A stretch of 64,000 nt of DNA from Lentzea xinjiangensis (lineage in GTDB: Bacteria; Actinomycetota; Actinomycetes; Mycobacteriales; Pseudonocardiaceae), in the NCBI RefSeq assembly GCF_900110955.1, contig NZ_FOFR01000010.1, forward strand, positions 186,001-250,000, in the 5' to 3' direction. This document shows, piece after piece, positions 34,880 to 43,117 of this stretch. A model generated the notes under the pieces. The model saw only the letters and a program-made list of their open reading frames with translations, had not been told where the DNA came from and made no database searches. Numbering within the stretch: position 1 is the stretch's first letter; each line of letters starts with the position of its first letter. Position numbers and translations under genes: made by a program.

Positions 34880-35970
34880 TCGCCCGCACCGGTCAGCTGT
34901 GCGGTCACTCCGCCGTTCCCGCCGGTGGTGAGGTTCTGCGTGCGCATCAGGCCGAGGGCCTCGAGCACGGGTGCGTCGCTGGTGCTGAAGACGTCGATCT
35001 CGGTGCCGGCGTGCACCGCCCACGGTGTCCAGGACGGAACGGCGAAGATGTCACCGGGCTCGGCGGCGAACCGCCGCGCCCCGATCCGGATCTCACCGGA
35101 GCCGTGCAGCACGCACAGCACGCGTCCGCCGGTCTGCCTGAGGGTGTCGGTCGCCATTCCCGCCGGGACACGGCTGATCTCGCACCGCATCGTCGGCATG
35201 ACGTCGCCGCCGCGGACGGGATCGCTGTACCGGAGGGTGGCGTACCGCGACCCGGTGACGTCGAGCAGTGCGGCCAACGCGCGATCGGTGTCCGCCCAGC
35301 GGTAGGCGAGCAGCGGTGATCGGTGTTCGGGCAGGGCGGGGCCGTCCACGGGAACGAGCCCCGGACCCCCGCCGAACCACCTCTCGGAGGCCGAACGGGA
35401 GCCGGTCCGGCCGTCCTGCCCGTCCGGACCCTCCTCGAAGAACACGGCGTCCAGGGCGGAGACGATCGGGAGGTCGAGGACGTCCAGCCAGATCATCGGC
35501 CGGTCGCCGGGGTTGTGGTGCTCGTGGAAGGTCCAGCTCGGCGTCAGGATCAGGTCCCCGGCACCCATGTGCAGGGGGTCCCCGTCGACGACGGTCCAGA
35601 CCCCCTCGCCCTCGACGACGAACCGCAGGGCTGAAGGCGTGTGCCGGTGAGCGGGCGCGACCTCGTTCCCCCGCAGGTGCTGAACGGCCGCCCACAGCGT
35701 CGGCACCGCGTAGGGCGCGCCGCCGAGCCCGGGGTTGCAGCAGGCGAGCACCCGGCGGTCGCCCCCGCGGTCGACGGGCACCAGATCACCGGCGCGCCGG
35801 CCCAGCTCGCGAAGCTCCCGGCCCGGCCACCGGAAGGGGATCGCCCGGGTCCGCGGTTCCTCGGTGAGCAGGCCGGACAGCTCCCACAACGGCTGCAACG
35901 ACTGTTCGGCGAGCTGTGCGTACAGCCCGTCGAGCTCGTGATCGGCCGCACTGAACTGCCGTGTGGTCAT
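34876..35970 (-). CDS. Gentisate 1,2-dioxygenase-like cupin dioxygenase
   Basis: A 364-residue double-cupin iron dioxygenase of the gentisate/1-hydroxy-2-naphthoate type. The first cupin has PAHRHTPSALRFVVEGEG and PSWTFHEHHN with the His ligands; the second is around LCVLHGSGEIRIG and PSWTPWAVHA. It would open gentisate to maleylpyruvate with O2. ATG 35970 has GGAGGG just upstream. First gene of a three-gene operon with the hydroxylase and the FAH hydrolase. No maleylpyruvate isomerase is encoded nearby. Confidence 0.87.
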   Translation of the reverse strand: MTTRQFSAADHELDGLYAQLAEQSLQPLWELSGLLTEEPRTRAIPFRWPGRELRELGRRAGDLVPVDRGGDRRVLACCNPGLGGAPYAVPTLWAAVQHLRGNEVAPAHRHTPSALRFVVEGEGVWTVVDGDPLHMGAGDLILTPSWTFHEHHNPGDRPMIWLDVLDLPIVSALDAVFFEEGPDGQDGRTGSRSASERWFGGGPGLVPVDGPALPEHRSPLLAYRWADTDRALAALLDVTGSRYATLRYSDPVRGGDVMPTMRCEISRVPAGMATDTLRQTGGRVLCVLHGSGEIRIGARRFAAEPGDIFAVPSWTPWAVHAGTEIDVFSTSDAPVLEALGLMRTQNLTTGGNGGVTAQLTGAGE

Positions 35971-35987
35971 CTTCCCTCCGCGCCATA

Positions 35988-36005
35988 TAGTCCGTACACG
36001 TACTA
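35988..36005. promoter_or_regulatory. Imperfect palindrome upstream of gentisate operon
   Basis: TAGTCCGTACACGTACTA, an imperfect 18-bp inverted repeat 18 bp before the dioxygenase ATG. AT-rich DNA lies on the far side and may be the promoter. It is a candidate site for the tandem-MarR, MarR or LysR regulators nearby. Confidence 0.45.
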
Positions 36006-36114
36006 ATTTAAGGTCACTGTAGGTTGGCGTGTGAAGCATGACAAGGGAGGGCACAGCAGGGAGATCGAAGAGCGAGATCATCCGTATGCGGAACGAACTC
36101 GGCCGGTTGGCCCG

Positions 36115-37038
36115 TCAGGCTCCCGGCGGAACGTCGTCGTCGAAGGCGAGCGTCTTCAGCCCGTCGAGGAACGCGGCGCGTTCCGCGCTCGACCGGAGCG
36201 GTCGCAACAGGCGTTCCTGGACGCGCCGAACCGCGGGCGTGAACTCCGGCAGATCGTCGCGGACCAGGTCCGTGAGGCTGAGGAGGCGACGCCGTGCGTC
36301 CGCCGGGTCACGGGTGCGGGCGATCCAGCCTCGCTTCGCCAGCCGCGCGACGATGTCCGTCATGCTCGACTTGTCGAGCGACGCCAGCTCGCCGACGGTG
36401 CTCTGGTCGGCACCCTCCGGGCGGGCACCCAGCACGCTGAGCACCGCGTACTGGGGTGCTGTCAGCGCTCGGCCGACCTCCTCGCCCCACGCCGCCGTGT
36501 GCCTCTGCTGAGCGCGCCGGATGAGGTGCCCCGGCGTGCTTCCGAGAAGCAGGACCTCCTCCTCCGTCGACCCGGCGACCGGAGGCGCTCCGTCATAGGC
36601 GACCAGTTGCAGCGCCGCGAGAAACGCGGGGACGGCCTGCGGCGCGAGCGGCGCGAGCAGGCGCTCCTGGACGAGCCCGGCGCGCCGGGTGACTTCGCCG
36701 AGCGCTGTGCGGGCAACAGGAGTGAGGCGCAGCGACTTGCGGCGCCCGTCAGCGGGGTCCTTGGTGAACCGGAGCCAGCTCAGCTCTTCGAGCCGGGCGA
36801 CGATGTCCGCCGTGCTGGACTTGTCCAGCGACGCGCGCCGGCCGACCTCTCGCTGATCCAGTCCGCCATCACCGCCGATGGCGCTGATCACCGCGTACTG
36901 CGGGCCCGTGATGGTGCCGTCGAACTCGCGGCTCCAGAGCTGGGTGTGGCGCTGCTGCACGCGGCGGATCAGATGGCCGGGCGTCTCCTCGAGGGCGAGG
37001 AGCAGGGTGCGGCCTCCTGTCGCCGCGAGATCCGGCAC
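36115..37038 (-). CDS. Tandem (fused) MarR-domain transcriptional regulator
   Basis: A protein of about 307 residues with two complete MarR winged-helix units in one chain. Unit 1 carries DQREVGRRASLDKSSTADIV and unit 2 DQSTVGELASLDKSSMTDIV. Each is preceded by a matching PGHLIRR(V/A)QQRHT helix, so the gene arose by duplication and fusion. Standard MarR proteins are homodimers of about 150 residues; here one chain can form the whole DNA-binding pair, with two non-identical halves. GTG 37038 is chosen because GGAGG lies 9 bases upstream; GTG 37047 is the longer option. It reads toward the gentisate operon and is its likely repressor. Confidence 0.85.
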   Translation of the reverse strand: MPDLAATGGRTLLLALEETPGHLIRRVQQRHTQLWSREFDGTITGPQYAVISAIGGDGGLDQREVGRRASLDKSSTADIVARLEELSWLRFTKDPADGRRKSLRLTPVARTALGEVTRRAGLVQERLLAPLAPQAVPAFLAALQLVAYDGAPPVAGSTEEEVLLLGSTPGHLIRRAQQRHTAAWGEEVGRALTAPQYAVLSVLGARPEGADQSTVGELASLDKSSMTDIVARLAKRGWIARTRDPADARRRLLSLTDLVRDDLPEFTPAVRRVQERLLRPLRSSAERAAFLDGLKTLAFDDDVPPGA

Positions 37039-37184
37039 TGGAGCCACCCTCCGTTCGCCCGGCTGCTTGTGCGAAGCGGCCGCCTCCGCGTGCGGACGAT
37101 AACACCGTCATGGCGATCCATCGTGTGCATGCCGTCTGTCGGGTCGGTCGCCGGGCTGTGAAACCGTGAGCCGCAGGTAGGACA

Positions 37185-37814
37185 TCACTCCGCGGGCTCA
37201 CCCTGATCCGGTTGCTCGGTTCCCGGTGCTCCGTTCGACCAGCCGGAAAGTATCGCGCGAAACGCCTGCTCGGCGAGCTTCCTGGCCCGCTCGTTGCCGA
37301 CGGTGCCGAGGTGGCCGAGCGAGGCGATTCCGTACAGCGTCCCCCACACGATCTCGCAGGCCTCGTCGAAGTCGGTCAGCACCACATCGTGCTCGCTCGC
37401 CCAAGAGGCGAGTTGTTCTCTGAGGACTTCGGTGCCCGGTTCCGCCGCACGCCGGCGTTCGTCCGCATTCACCGTGGCGTCGTTCATGACCTGGAAGAGG
37501 TACGGGTGCTCACCGGCGAACCGGACGTACTCGGACGCCAGCCGCAGCATGCGCCGGTCGATGTCGGGCTCCCCGGAGGCGAGCCGGATGTCGTTCAGCA
37601 GAAGCTGGTAACCGCGCGTGACCAGCTCCAGCACGAGTTCGTCCTTGCCGGCGAAGTACTGGTAGACGATGGGTGCGGTGTACTCGATCTCAGTCGCGAT
37701 GCGCCTGATGGTCAGAGCCGCCACCCCCTCGGACTCGAGGACGTGCAGCGCGGTTTCGATGATCCGTTCACGGGTGCGCGCTCGTTCGAGGGCCCGCCTC
37801 GTGCTCGTCGCCAT
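37185..37814 (-). CDS. TetR family transcriptional regulator
   Basis: A 209-residue TetR protein with the helix-turn-helix at about residues 15-60 (TIRRIATEIEYTAPIVYQYF) and a C-terminal TetR ligand domain ending in an acidic tail. It is divergent from the small A/B-barrel gene and separated from it by two identical 15-bp palindromes, its probable operators. Confidence 0.9.
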   Translation of the reverse strand: MATSTRRALERARTRERIIETALHVLESEGVAALTIRRIATEIEYTAPIVYQYFAGKDELVLELVTRGYQLLLNDIRLASGEPDIDRRMLRLASEYVRFAGEHPYLFQVMNDATVNADERRRAAEPGTEVLREQLASWASEHDVVLTDFDEACEIVWGTLYGIASLGHLGTVGNERARKLAEQAFRAILSGWSNGAPGTEQPDQGEPAE

Positions 37815-37860
37815 GGTCGTCGCTCGCTTTCAGTGGAGTGCTCGCACCCTAGACGCCACC

Positions 37861-37920
37861 TTGACAAGGGTGTGAAACCATGCATAGTCTAACGACGTTA
37901 GAAGATCTAACGACGTTAGA
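37861..37920 (+). promoter_or_regulatory. Promoter with twin TetR operators
   Basis: TTGACA (37861-37866) and TAGTCT (37885-37890), spaced 18 bp, form a strong promoter toward the A/B-barrel gene. Two identical perfect palindromes, TCTAACGACGTTAGA, lie at 37888-37902 and 37906-37920, 18 bp apart. The first overlaps the -10 and the second the transcription start region, an arrangement for tight repression. Confidence 0.85.
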
Positions 37921-37936
37921 AAATGAGGCGTGAGCA

Positions 37937-38341
37937 ATGATCTACCACATCAACCGAGCCACCCTGAAGGCCACGGCGACGCCCGAGCAGATCGAGGTGG
38001 CGCTGGAGTCCTGGCGCAACCAGGGCCGGTCGAACCCCGCCGTCAAGTCGTTCGTGGTGGGCCGCGACCACGGAGGCGACTTCGAGTACAGCGCGGTGTT
38101 CGCCGTGGAGGACCTCGACGGGCTCTTCGCGTACCTGACGCATCCGTCGACTTACGAGTCCGACCGCATCGGGCTGCACCTGGCCGAGCGGCTCGACATC
38201 TTCGACATCAGCGATGACGACGACCCCGAGCTGAGCTCCAAGATCCAGGAGCTGCATCGGCGCCGCAACGAGCACAACCCCGAGGTCGCCGCGATGATCG
38301 CCGAAGTGCCGACCTTCGTCGGCGCGGGCCTGGAGGACTGA
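37937..38341 (+). CDS. Dabb (stress-responsive A/B barrel) domain protein
   Basis: A 134-residue small protein with the dimeric alpha/beta-barrel pattern: an N-terminal strand IYHINRATLK, a helix, NPAVKSFVVGRDHG, DFEYSAVFAVEDLDGL and the HPSTYESD element seen in Dabb proteins. Family members are small ferredoxin-like proteins linked to stress or to cyclisation and oxygenation of small aromatic molecules; the role here is not known. ATG 37937 has GAGG 8 bases upstream, and its promoter is under two palindromes. Confidence 0.8.
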   Translation: MIYHINRATLKATATPEQIEVALESWRNQGRSNPAVKSFVVGRDHGGDFEYSAVFAVEDLDGLFAYLTHPSTYESDRIGLHLAERLDIFDISDDDDPELSSKIQELHRRRNEHNPEVAAMIAEVPTFVGAGLED

Positions 38342-38370
38342 CCGGCTCACCCCGGACGGTCGGCGATCGA

Positions 38371-38404
38371 GGCGTCGTGAACGCCCAGGAGCGTTCACGA
38401 CGCC
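38371..38404 (+). terminator. Hairpin terminator after Dabb gene
   Basis: Perfect 14-bp arms (GGCGTCGTGAACGC and complement) with a 6-base loop, 30 bp beyond the stop codon. Confidence 0.8.
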
Positions 38405-38536
38405 GAACGCGGTTCGACGAAACCGCGGGCTGCCCGATCGAAGTCCACTGAGGACTCTTGCGCGTCACGCGCGACGATCGCGCTTCACGAGGTCCTGCTC
38501 CCGCATCAATCCCGTAGGTCATCCTCCGCCGGTTCA

Positions 38537-38554
38537 CACCTGTGAGCACAGGTG
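38537..38554. promoter_or_regulatory. Palindromic operator upstream of MDR gene
   Basis: A perfect palindrome CACCTGTG-N2-CACAGGTG, 18 bp before the ATG of the MDR oxidoreductase gene and next to its AAGGAG site. No other copy was noticed in the window, so the regulator is unknown. Confidence 0.7.
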
Positions 38555-38572
38555 GCAAGTCAAGGAGTCACG

Positions 38573-39610
38573 ATGAGCGTCACCTCCACCACCGAGATCG
38601 TCCTGCCGGGTGTCGTCGAGCCTGCCGGCCTGCGGGTCCGGGTCCGCGACCTGCCCGCACCGGAAGAGGGCCAGGTCGTCCTGCGCATGGACGCCACGGG
38701 CGTCTCGTTCGCCGAGCAGCAGATGCGGGTGGGCAAGTACTACGACCAGCCCGCATTTCCCTTCGTGCCCGGCTACGACGTGGTCGGCACGGTCGTGGGA
38801 ACAGGGCCGGGCGTCGACCGCGAGCTGCACGGGAAGCGGTTCGCCGTGGTCACCAAGGTCGGTGGGTGGTCGAGCCGGCTGATCGTCGAGGCCGCGGACC
38901 TGGTGCCGGTGCCGGAAGGCCTCGACGCCGCCGTGGCCGTGGCCGTGGTCCTCAACGGCGTCACGGCGTGGCAGATGATGTACCGGGCCGCGAAGGTGAA
39001 GCGCGGCGACACCATCGTCGTGCTGGGTGCGAACGGCGGCGTCGGGTCGACGTTGGTGCAACTGGCCCGTCACGCCGGCATCAGGGTGATCGGCACGGCC
39101 TCGGCCCGCCACCACGACGCCGTCCGGGAGCTCGGCGCCATTCCCGTCGACTACCGCGACCCGGCCATGTACGACAAGATCCACGAACTCGCGCCCGACG
39201 GCGTAGATGCGGTGTTCGACCACGTAGGTGGCCCCACGGTGCAGGACTCCTGGCGACTGCTGCGCCGCGGTGGTGCGCTGATCAGCTACGGCTCGGCCGC
39301 GACGAAGAACGAGCCGGGAAACGCGTCGCTGCCGGTGCTCAAGGTGTTCGGCCGCCTGATGGTCTGGAACGCCCTGCCCAACGGCAGGCGCGCGAGCTTC
39401 TACAACTTCTGGGCCGGCAGGCGATTCCGCCCGGCCGGGTTCCGCGCCCGCCTCGCCGAGGACCTCACGCAGGTGCTGCGCCTGGTCGAGGCCGGTGTGC
39501 TGACGCCGCGCATCGCCGCGCGCTTCCCGTTGCCGGAGGCCTCTGCTGCGCTGGCGCTGGCGGAGTCGCGAACCGTGCTGGGCAAGGTCGTCATCGTCGC
39601 GGAACCGTGA
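38573..39610 (+). CDS. MDR family NADPH:quinone oxidoreductase-like protein
   Basis: A 345-residue zinc-free medium-chain dehydrogenase/reductase of the VAT-1/quinone oxidoreductase type. FPFVPGYDVVGTVVGTG is the GroES-like core and VVLGANGGVGSTLVQLARHA the NADPH motif. ATG 38573 has AAGGAG upstream; an ATG at 38552 is less likely because it lies within the palindrome. Likely reduces enones or quinones. The small membrane-protein gene follows after 90 bp. Confidence 0.88.
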   Translation: MSVTSTTEIVLPGVVEPAGLRVRVRDLPAPEEGQVVLRMDATGVSFAEQQMRVGKYYDQPAFPFVPGYDVVGTVVGTGPGVDRELHGKRFAVVTKVGGWSSRLIVEAADLVPVPEGLDAAVAVAVVLNGVTAWQMMYRAAKVKRGDTIVVLGANGGVGSTLVQLARHAGIRVIGTASARHHDAVRELGAIPVDYRDPAMYDKIHELAPDGVDAVFDHVGGPTVQDSWRLLRRGGALISYGSAATKNEPGNASLPVLKVFGRLMVWNALPNGRRASFYNFWAGRRFRPAGFRARLAEDLTQVLRLVEAGVLTPRIAARFPLPEASAALALAESRTVLGKVVIVAEP

Positions 39611-39700
39611 ACGGACCACGCCGCCAGGGGCCCCGGACGGGCCCGCGCAGCCTTGTGACAAGTGTGCTCGATTCGCTCATCTGACTTCCAGGAGATCCCC

Positions 39701-40291
39701 ATGATCAACGTCGTTGCCGCTCGCGCCACAGCCGGCGCCCGAACCGGCGAAGTCGACAACCGGGCCGCCTACCTGGGCTTCGCATTCGCCTACGTCTTCG
39801 GCCACGGCGCCGCGTTGCTGTCCAAGGCGGACCTCGTCACCATGCCGTCGTGGTTGCCGATCGCGTTGTTGGCGACGGGCATCCTCACCGGAGTGACCTT
39901 CGCGATGACCGCGTCGCTGCGCGCCCAGCGGTTCGCCTCCGAAACGCGCCGACGAGCCGAGAAGCTCGTTGGCATGGCCTGGGTGACCGGTTTCACCGCG
40001 CTGGCCTTGGTGATCACCGGCTTGAGCACGGTGTTCGACAACCCGGACCTGCAAACCGTGCTCTGGCCCGCCGGTTCAGCCATCGTCGTGGGCCTGATCT
40101 ACATCGCAGAGGGCGCCATCCGCGGCAACGTCCTGCACTACAACCTGGGCACCTGGCTCGCGCTGGTCGCCGCGGGCGCGCTGTTCGTCTCGGGGCCCGG
40201 CTTCTTCGGTGTGCTGACCGTGCTGGGCGGCGGTGCCTACCTGCTGGCAGCGTTCCTGGAGCGCCGTCGCCTGAGGACCCCTGCCAGGTAG
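39701..40291 (+). CDS. Multi-pass membrane protein of unknown function
   Basis: A 196-residue protein with about five to six hydrophobic segments (for example around YLGFAFAYVFGHGAALL, TGFTALALVITGLSTVF, WLALVAAGALFVSG). I do not recognise a family. ATG 39701 follows AGGAGA. It is co-directional with the MDR gene, perhaps in one operon. A transposase fragment begins right after its stop codon. Confidence 0.75.
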   Translation: MINVVAARATAGARTGEVDNRAAYLGFAFAYVFGHGAALLSKADLVTMPSWLPIALLATGILTGVTFAMTASLRAQRFASETRRRAEKLVGMAWVTGFTALALVITGLSTVFDNPDLQTVLWPAGSAIVVGLIYIAEGAIRGNVLHYNLGTWLALVAAGALFVSGPGFFGVLTVLGGGAYLLAAFLERRRLRTPAR

Positions 40292-40294
40292 AAC

Positions 40295-40540
40295 TTCTAC
40301 CGGCTGCGGCCCGAAGCGCATACCTGTGCGCGGCGGATCCTGTGTCACACCCACGCCCGACTCACCGCCCTGGCAGGCGTTCCTGCGCTGTTTCGACGCT
40401 CACCCGACGCGGCCGACCGCTGGACCTGGCTGCTGCTGACCGCCTGCACCCAGCTCCGTCTCGCCCGCGACCTCGCCATCGATCTGCGCCGCCCCTGGGA
40501 GGAACCCCGGCAGGACCAGCGGCTGAGCCCTTCACGACCC
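40295..40540 (+). mobile_element. Transposase C-terminal remnant
   Basis: In the 347-bp gap 40292-40638 one frame starting at 40295 reads DAADRWTWLLLTACTQLRLA and then DLRRPWEEP followed by RLSPSR. This matches the tail of a transposase common in actinomycetes (usual form AADRWTWL, then LRRPWEKP and LTPARVRRGF). There is no start, no catalytic DDE part and no terminal repeats, so it is a relic. The part before RSPDAADRW is less clearly matched. Confidence 0.6.
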
Positions 40541-40638
40541 GCGAGGTGCCTGCCGAAACGGAGGCGGCGCCGACGTTGCCAGGATGAAGATCTGAGAAAC
40601 CGATGCGAGGCAACGCCGAGGAAGGCTGCTGAACTCGT

Positions 40639-40920
40639 TCATCGACGTCTGACGGGCCGACGCGTGGTGAGTTGCGGCGCGGCCACCTTCAAGCCCCATG
40701 CGGCGAGTGCGATCAAAATGCCGATGCCGCCGAACGCGGAGCCCAGGTGGAGACCGGTGAGGGCCAGGAAGCTGCCGCCGATCATGCTCACTGTGGCGAT
40801 CCTCTTGAGGCGACGGGTGTTCGTGTCCTCAGTGCCGCGGATCTTCTGCACGAACTCGGGATCGGTGTGCTCCAGAAAGCCCTCGAGTTCTTGGAGCGCT
40901 CGCTCTTCGCGGTCGTTCAC
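40639..40920 (-). CDS. Small DUF3040-like membrane protein
   Basis: A 93-residue protein. The N-terminal part DREERALQELEGFLEHTDPE resembles the DUF3040 signature of small actinobacterial membrane proteins; two hydrophobic stretches follow (VSMIGGSFLALTGLHL and GIGILIALAAWGLKV). The GTG start at 40920 overlaps the stop of the upstream acetyltransferase gene (GTGA). Function unknown. Confidence 0.7.
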   Translation of the reverse strand: MNDREERALQELEGFLEHTDPEFVQKIRGTEDTNTRRLKRIATVSMIGGSFLALTGLHLGSAFGGIGILIALAAWGLKVAAPQLTTRRPVRRR

Positions 40921-41750
40921 CTCTCGGGCTCCCACAGCCACGTGGTGCGCTCGTACATGGTCTGGAAGCCCTGACGCTGCAAGTTGTGCAGCGAGGGGTT
41001 GTGTTCTCCGGGAGCCTCTGCGCCCGTCTCCGCCACAGCCCACCGGCAGCCGGCGGCTCGGGCGGCGCGCAGACGTGCGGTGATCAACGCTGACTGCGCG
41101 CCCCGCTGGCGGTGATCCGGCAGCGTCGCCCCACCGAACATGTCGGCGCAGTCGCCGTTGAACCACACACTTCCGACCGCGATGATCCGGTCGGACTGCC
41201 ACACCGCGTACTGCTCCCAGCCGGGTGCGCCCACGCAGGCCTCGGCGACTTCGAGCATTCCGGGTTTCGCCAACCCGAACGTGTTGATCATGACCTCGGC
41301 GTACTCGCGGGCGTGCTCCGGCCCGACTCTGCCGACGTGCAGGCCGTTGTCCAGCCCTGCGAGGCCATCGGCGGCATCGAGTGCGGACTTCACCTCTGCG
41401 CCCAGCTTGACGAAGGTGGGTCCAGCGGTGAGGTCGTGCTCCTTGCAGATCGTCTGCCAGTCATCGGGCCGGAGGGGCGGCGCCACCATGAAAGCCGCCT
41501 GCGGCACGCCCTGTTCGCGGAAGAAGCCGATGAAGGCGGTGATGTCGTCCGTGCCGAGAGGTTCGCCGGTACCGACCCTGTTGACCATGAACGAGGGGAA
41601 GCCGGCGAGGGTCGTGCCCAGGGCGGCCCCGCGCCGCAGGGACGAGATTCCCATGGCCTCGCGGTGATCAGGCGACGAGCTGCCGCTCCACGCCGCATAG
41701 GCACCGACTTCCGTCATCTCGGCCAGGCCGGTGGGCACAGTGGTGGTCAT
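40917..41750 (-). CDS. GNAT family N-acetyltransferase
   Basis: A 277-residue protein with a C-terminal GNAT domain: YAVWQSDRIIAVGSVWF gives the core strands, TLPDHRQRGAQSALITARL is the acetyl-CoA pyrophosphate loop (R/QxxGx A form), and the end SLHNLQRQGFQTMYERTTW is typical of the family. The N-terminal 110 residues are a degenerate second domain. ATG 41750 has GGGAGA upstream. Substrate unknown. Confidence 0.85.
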   Translation of the reverse strand: MTTTVPTGLAEMTEVGAYAAWSGSSSPDHREAMGISSLRRGAALGTTLAGFPSFMVNRVGTGEPLGTDDITAFIGFFREQGVPQAAFMVAPPLRPDDWQTICKEHDLTAGPTFVKLGAEVKSALDAADGLAGLDNGLHVGRVGPEHAREYAEVMINTFGLAKPGMLEVAEACVGAPGWEQYAVWQSDRIIAVGSVWFNGDCADMFGGATLPDHRQRGAQSALITARLRAARAAGCRWAVAETGAEAPGEHNPSLHNLQRQGFQTMYERTTWLWEPER

Positions 41751-41819
41751 CGAATCTCCCGGGATCACGTCGGCCGTCTCCAGACCTGATTACAGCGTTG
41801 ACGGTGATCTACCTGTGCT

Positions 41820-42842
41820 GTGTGGCCCGAAAGGGCGAGCGATCATGGCAATTCGGGCTGGAGCTCGTCTGGAGCGGCGGACCTCTCCGCGGCCGGCATC
41901 GTCTCGGGAACCGGGTGGGGCTGCATCCAGTCCCTGGAGGCGAGCCACCGCGACCTGCTGGAGTACGGACCGGCTGGCGTGCAGGCCCGGTTCACGCCGA
42001 TGGCGATGAACAACAACACGCCCGCCTGGATCGCCATCCGCCACGGGTTCGGCGGCCCCTGCGCGGTGACCACCAGCGCCTGCTGCTCCAGCGCGGACGC
42101 GCTGATCACCGCCCACCACATGATCACGTCCGGCGAAGCCGACCTGGTCATGGCCGGCGGGGCCGAAGCGCCGCTCACCCCGCACCTGCTGGCCGGCTTC
42201 GACCGGCTCGGCATTCTGTCGCGTGCCAACGACACACCCCAGGACGCGTGCCGGCCGTTCAGCAGCGAACGCACCGGAACCGTGTTGAGCGAGGGAGCCG
42301 GGTTCCTCGTGCTCGAGTCCGCCGCCCACGCCACCGCGCGGCGCGCGCGGCCCCTGGCGACTTTCGCGGGCTTCGGACGGTCCAGCGATGCCCACCACAT
42401 GCTCCGCCTGCACCCGGAGGCCGCAGGTGCGGAGCGGGCGATCACCAGGGCGCTGCGCTCGGCAGGACTGCGCCCGGAGGACGTCGATCACGTCAATGCG
42501 CACGGCACGGGGACCCAGGGCAATGACGCGCACGAGGCCCTCGCCCTCGGCAAGGTGTTCGGGAACCGCGGGTCGCGTCCCGCCGTCGTGGGCACCAAGT
42601 CCCTGACCGGTCACGCCCTGGGCGCGGCCGGAGTGCTGGAGGCCATCGCAGCTGTCCAGGCGATCGTCCACAACGTGGTCCCACCCGCCCTCGGGGCCGC
42701 CCCGGTCGATCCGGAGCTGGACGTCGACGTCGTGATCGGTACCCCCAGGGAGACCGAGGTGCGTGCCGCGTTGAGCAACTCGTTCGCTTTCGGCGGTCAC
42801 AACGCCGTCCTCGCCTTCACCCAGCCCGGATACGCGGCATGA
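41820..42842 (+). pseudogene. N-terminally truncated beta-ketoacyl-ACP synthase (FabF-like)
   Basis: The recognisable part begins at AAGIVSGTGWG, which corresponds to about residue 95-100 of FabF/KAS II, and runs to a normal C-terminus at GGHNAVLAFTQPG. Cys in TTSACCSSADAL, His in NAHGTGTQGND and His in KSLTGHALGAAG are all present, but the first about 95 residues of the thiolase fold are missing and no frame upstream supplies them. No ribosome-binding site is evident. I judge it a truncated relic of a fatty-acid or polyketide gene set, though a short active form cannot be excluded. Confidence 0.7.
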
Positions 42843-43078
42843 GCGGGGAAGCGCGGTGACGGGAACGCTGCTCGGCGTGGTGCCGCGTCCCCCATCGCGC
42901 TCGCCGCACTGAGGCCGGAATGCTGCGGCCGGCCGCGAGGGGGACCGGTGGTGTGATCACCAACTGGCTCGCTCCTGGTGACGTGTGCCGCCGCCGTGCC
43001 TCGTCGGCTCGGCGGCGGCCACGGCGCAGCGCGATGTCGTCGAGTTGCCGGATGGTCGTTCGGCGTCGGCCGGGTGGT

Positions 43079-43104
43079 GGCGCCTGGGGGTGAGTCCAGG
43101 CGCC
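43079..43104 (-). terminator. Hairpin terminator after deazaflavin oxidoreductase gene
   Basis: Perfect 9-bp arms (GGCGCCTGG and complement) with an 8-base loop, 14 bp beyond the stop of the minus-strand gene. The rest of the gap 42843-43117 shows no gene. Confidence 0.6.
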
Positions 43105-43117
43105 GTGGCGAGTTCGG

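Noticed and set aside
40295..40540. Complete insertion sequence
   Set aside because: Only a transposase tail is present; no terminal inverted repeats or target duplications were found around it.
41820..42842. Truncated ketosynthase considered part of the isonitrile polyketide operon
   Set aside because: It is 4.4 kb away, separated by an opposite-strand operon and mobile-element relics, and lacks its N-terminus.
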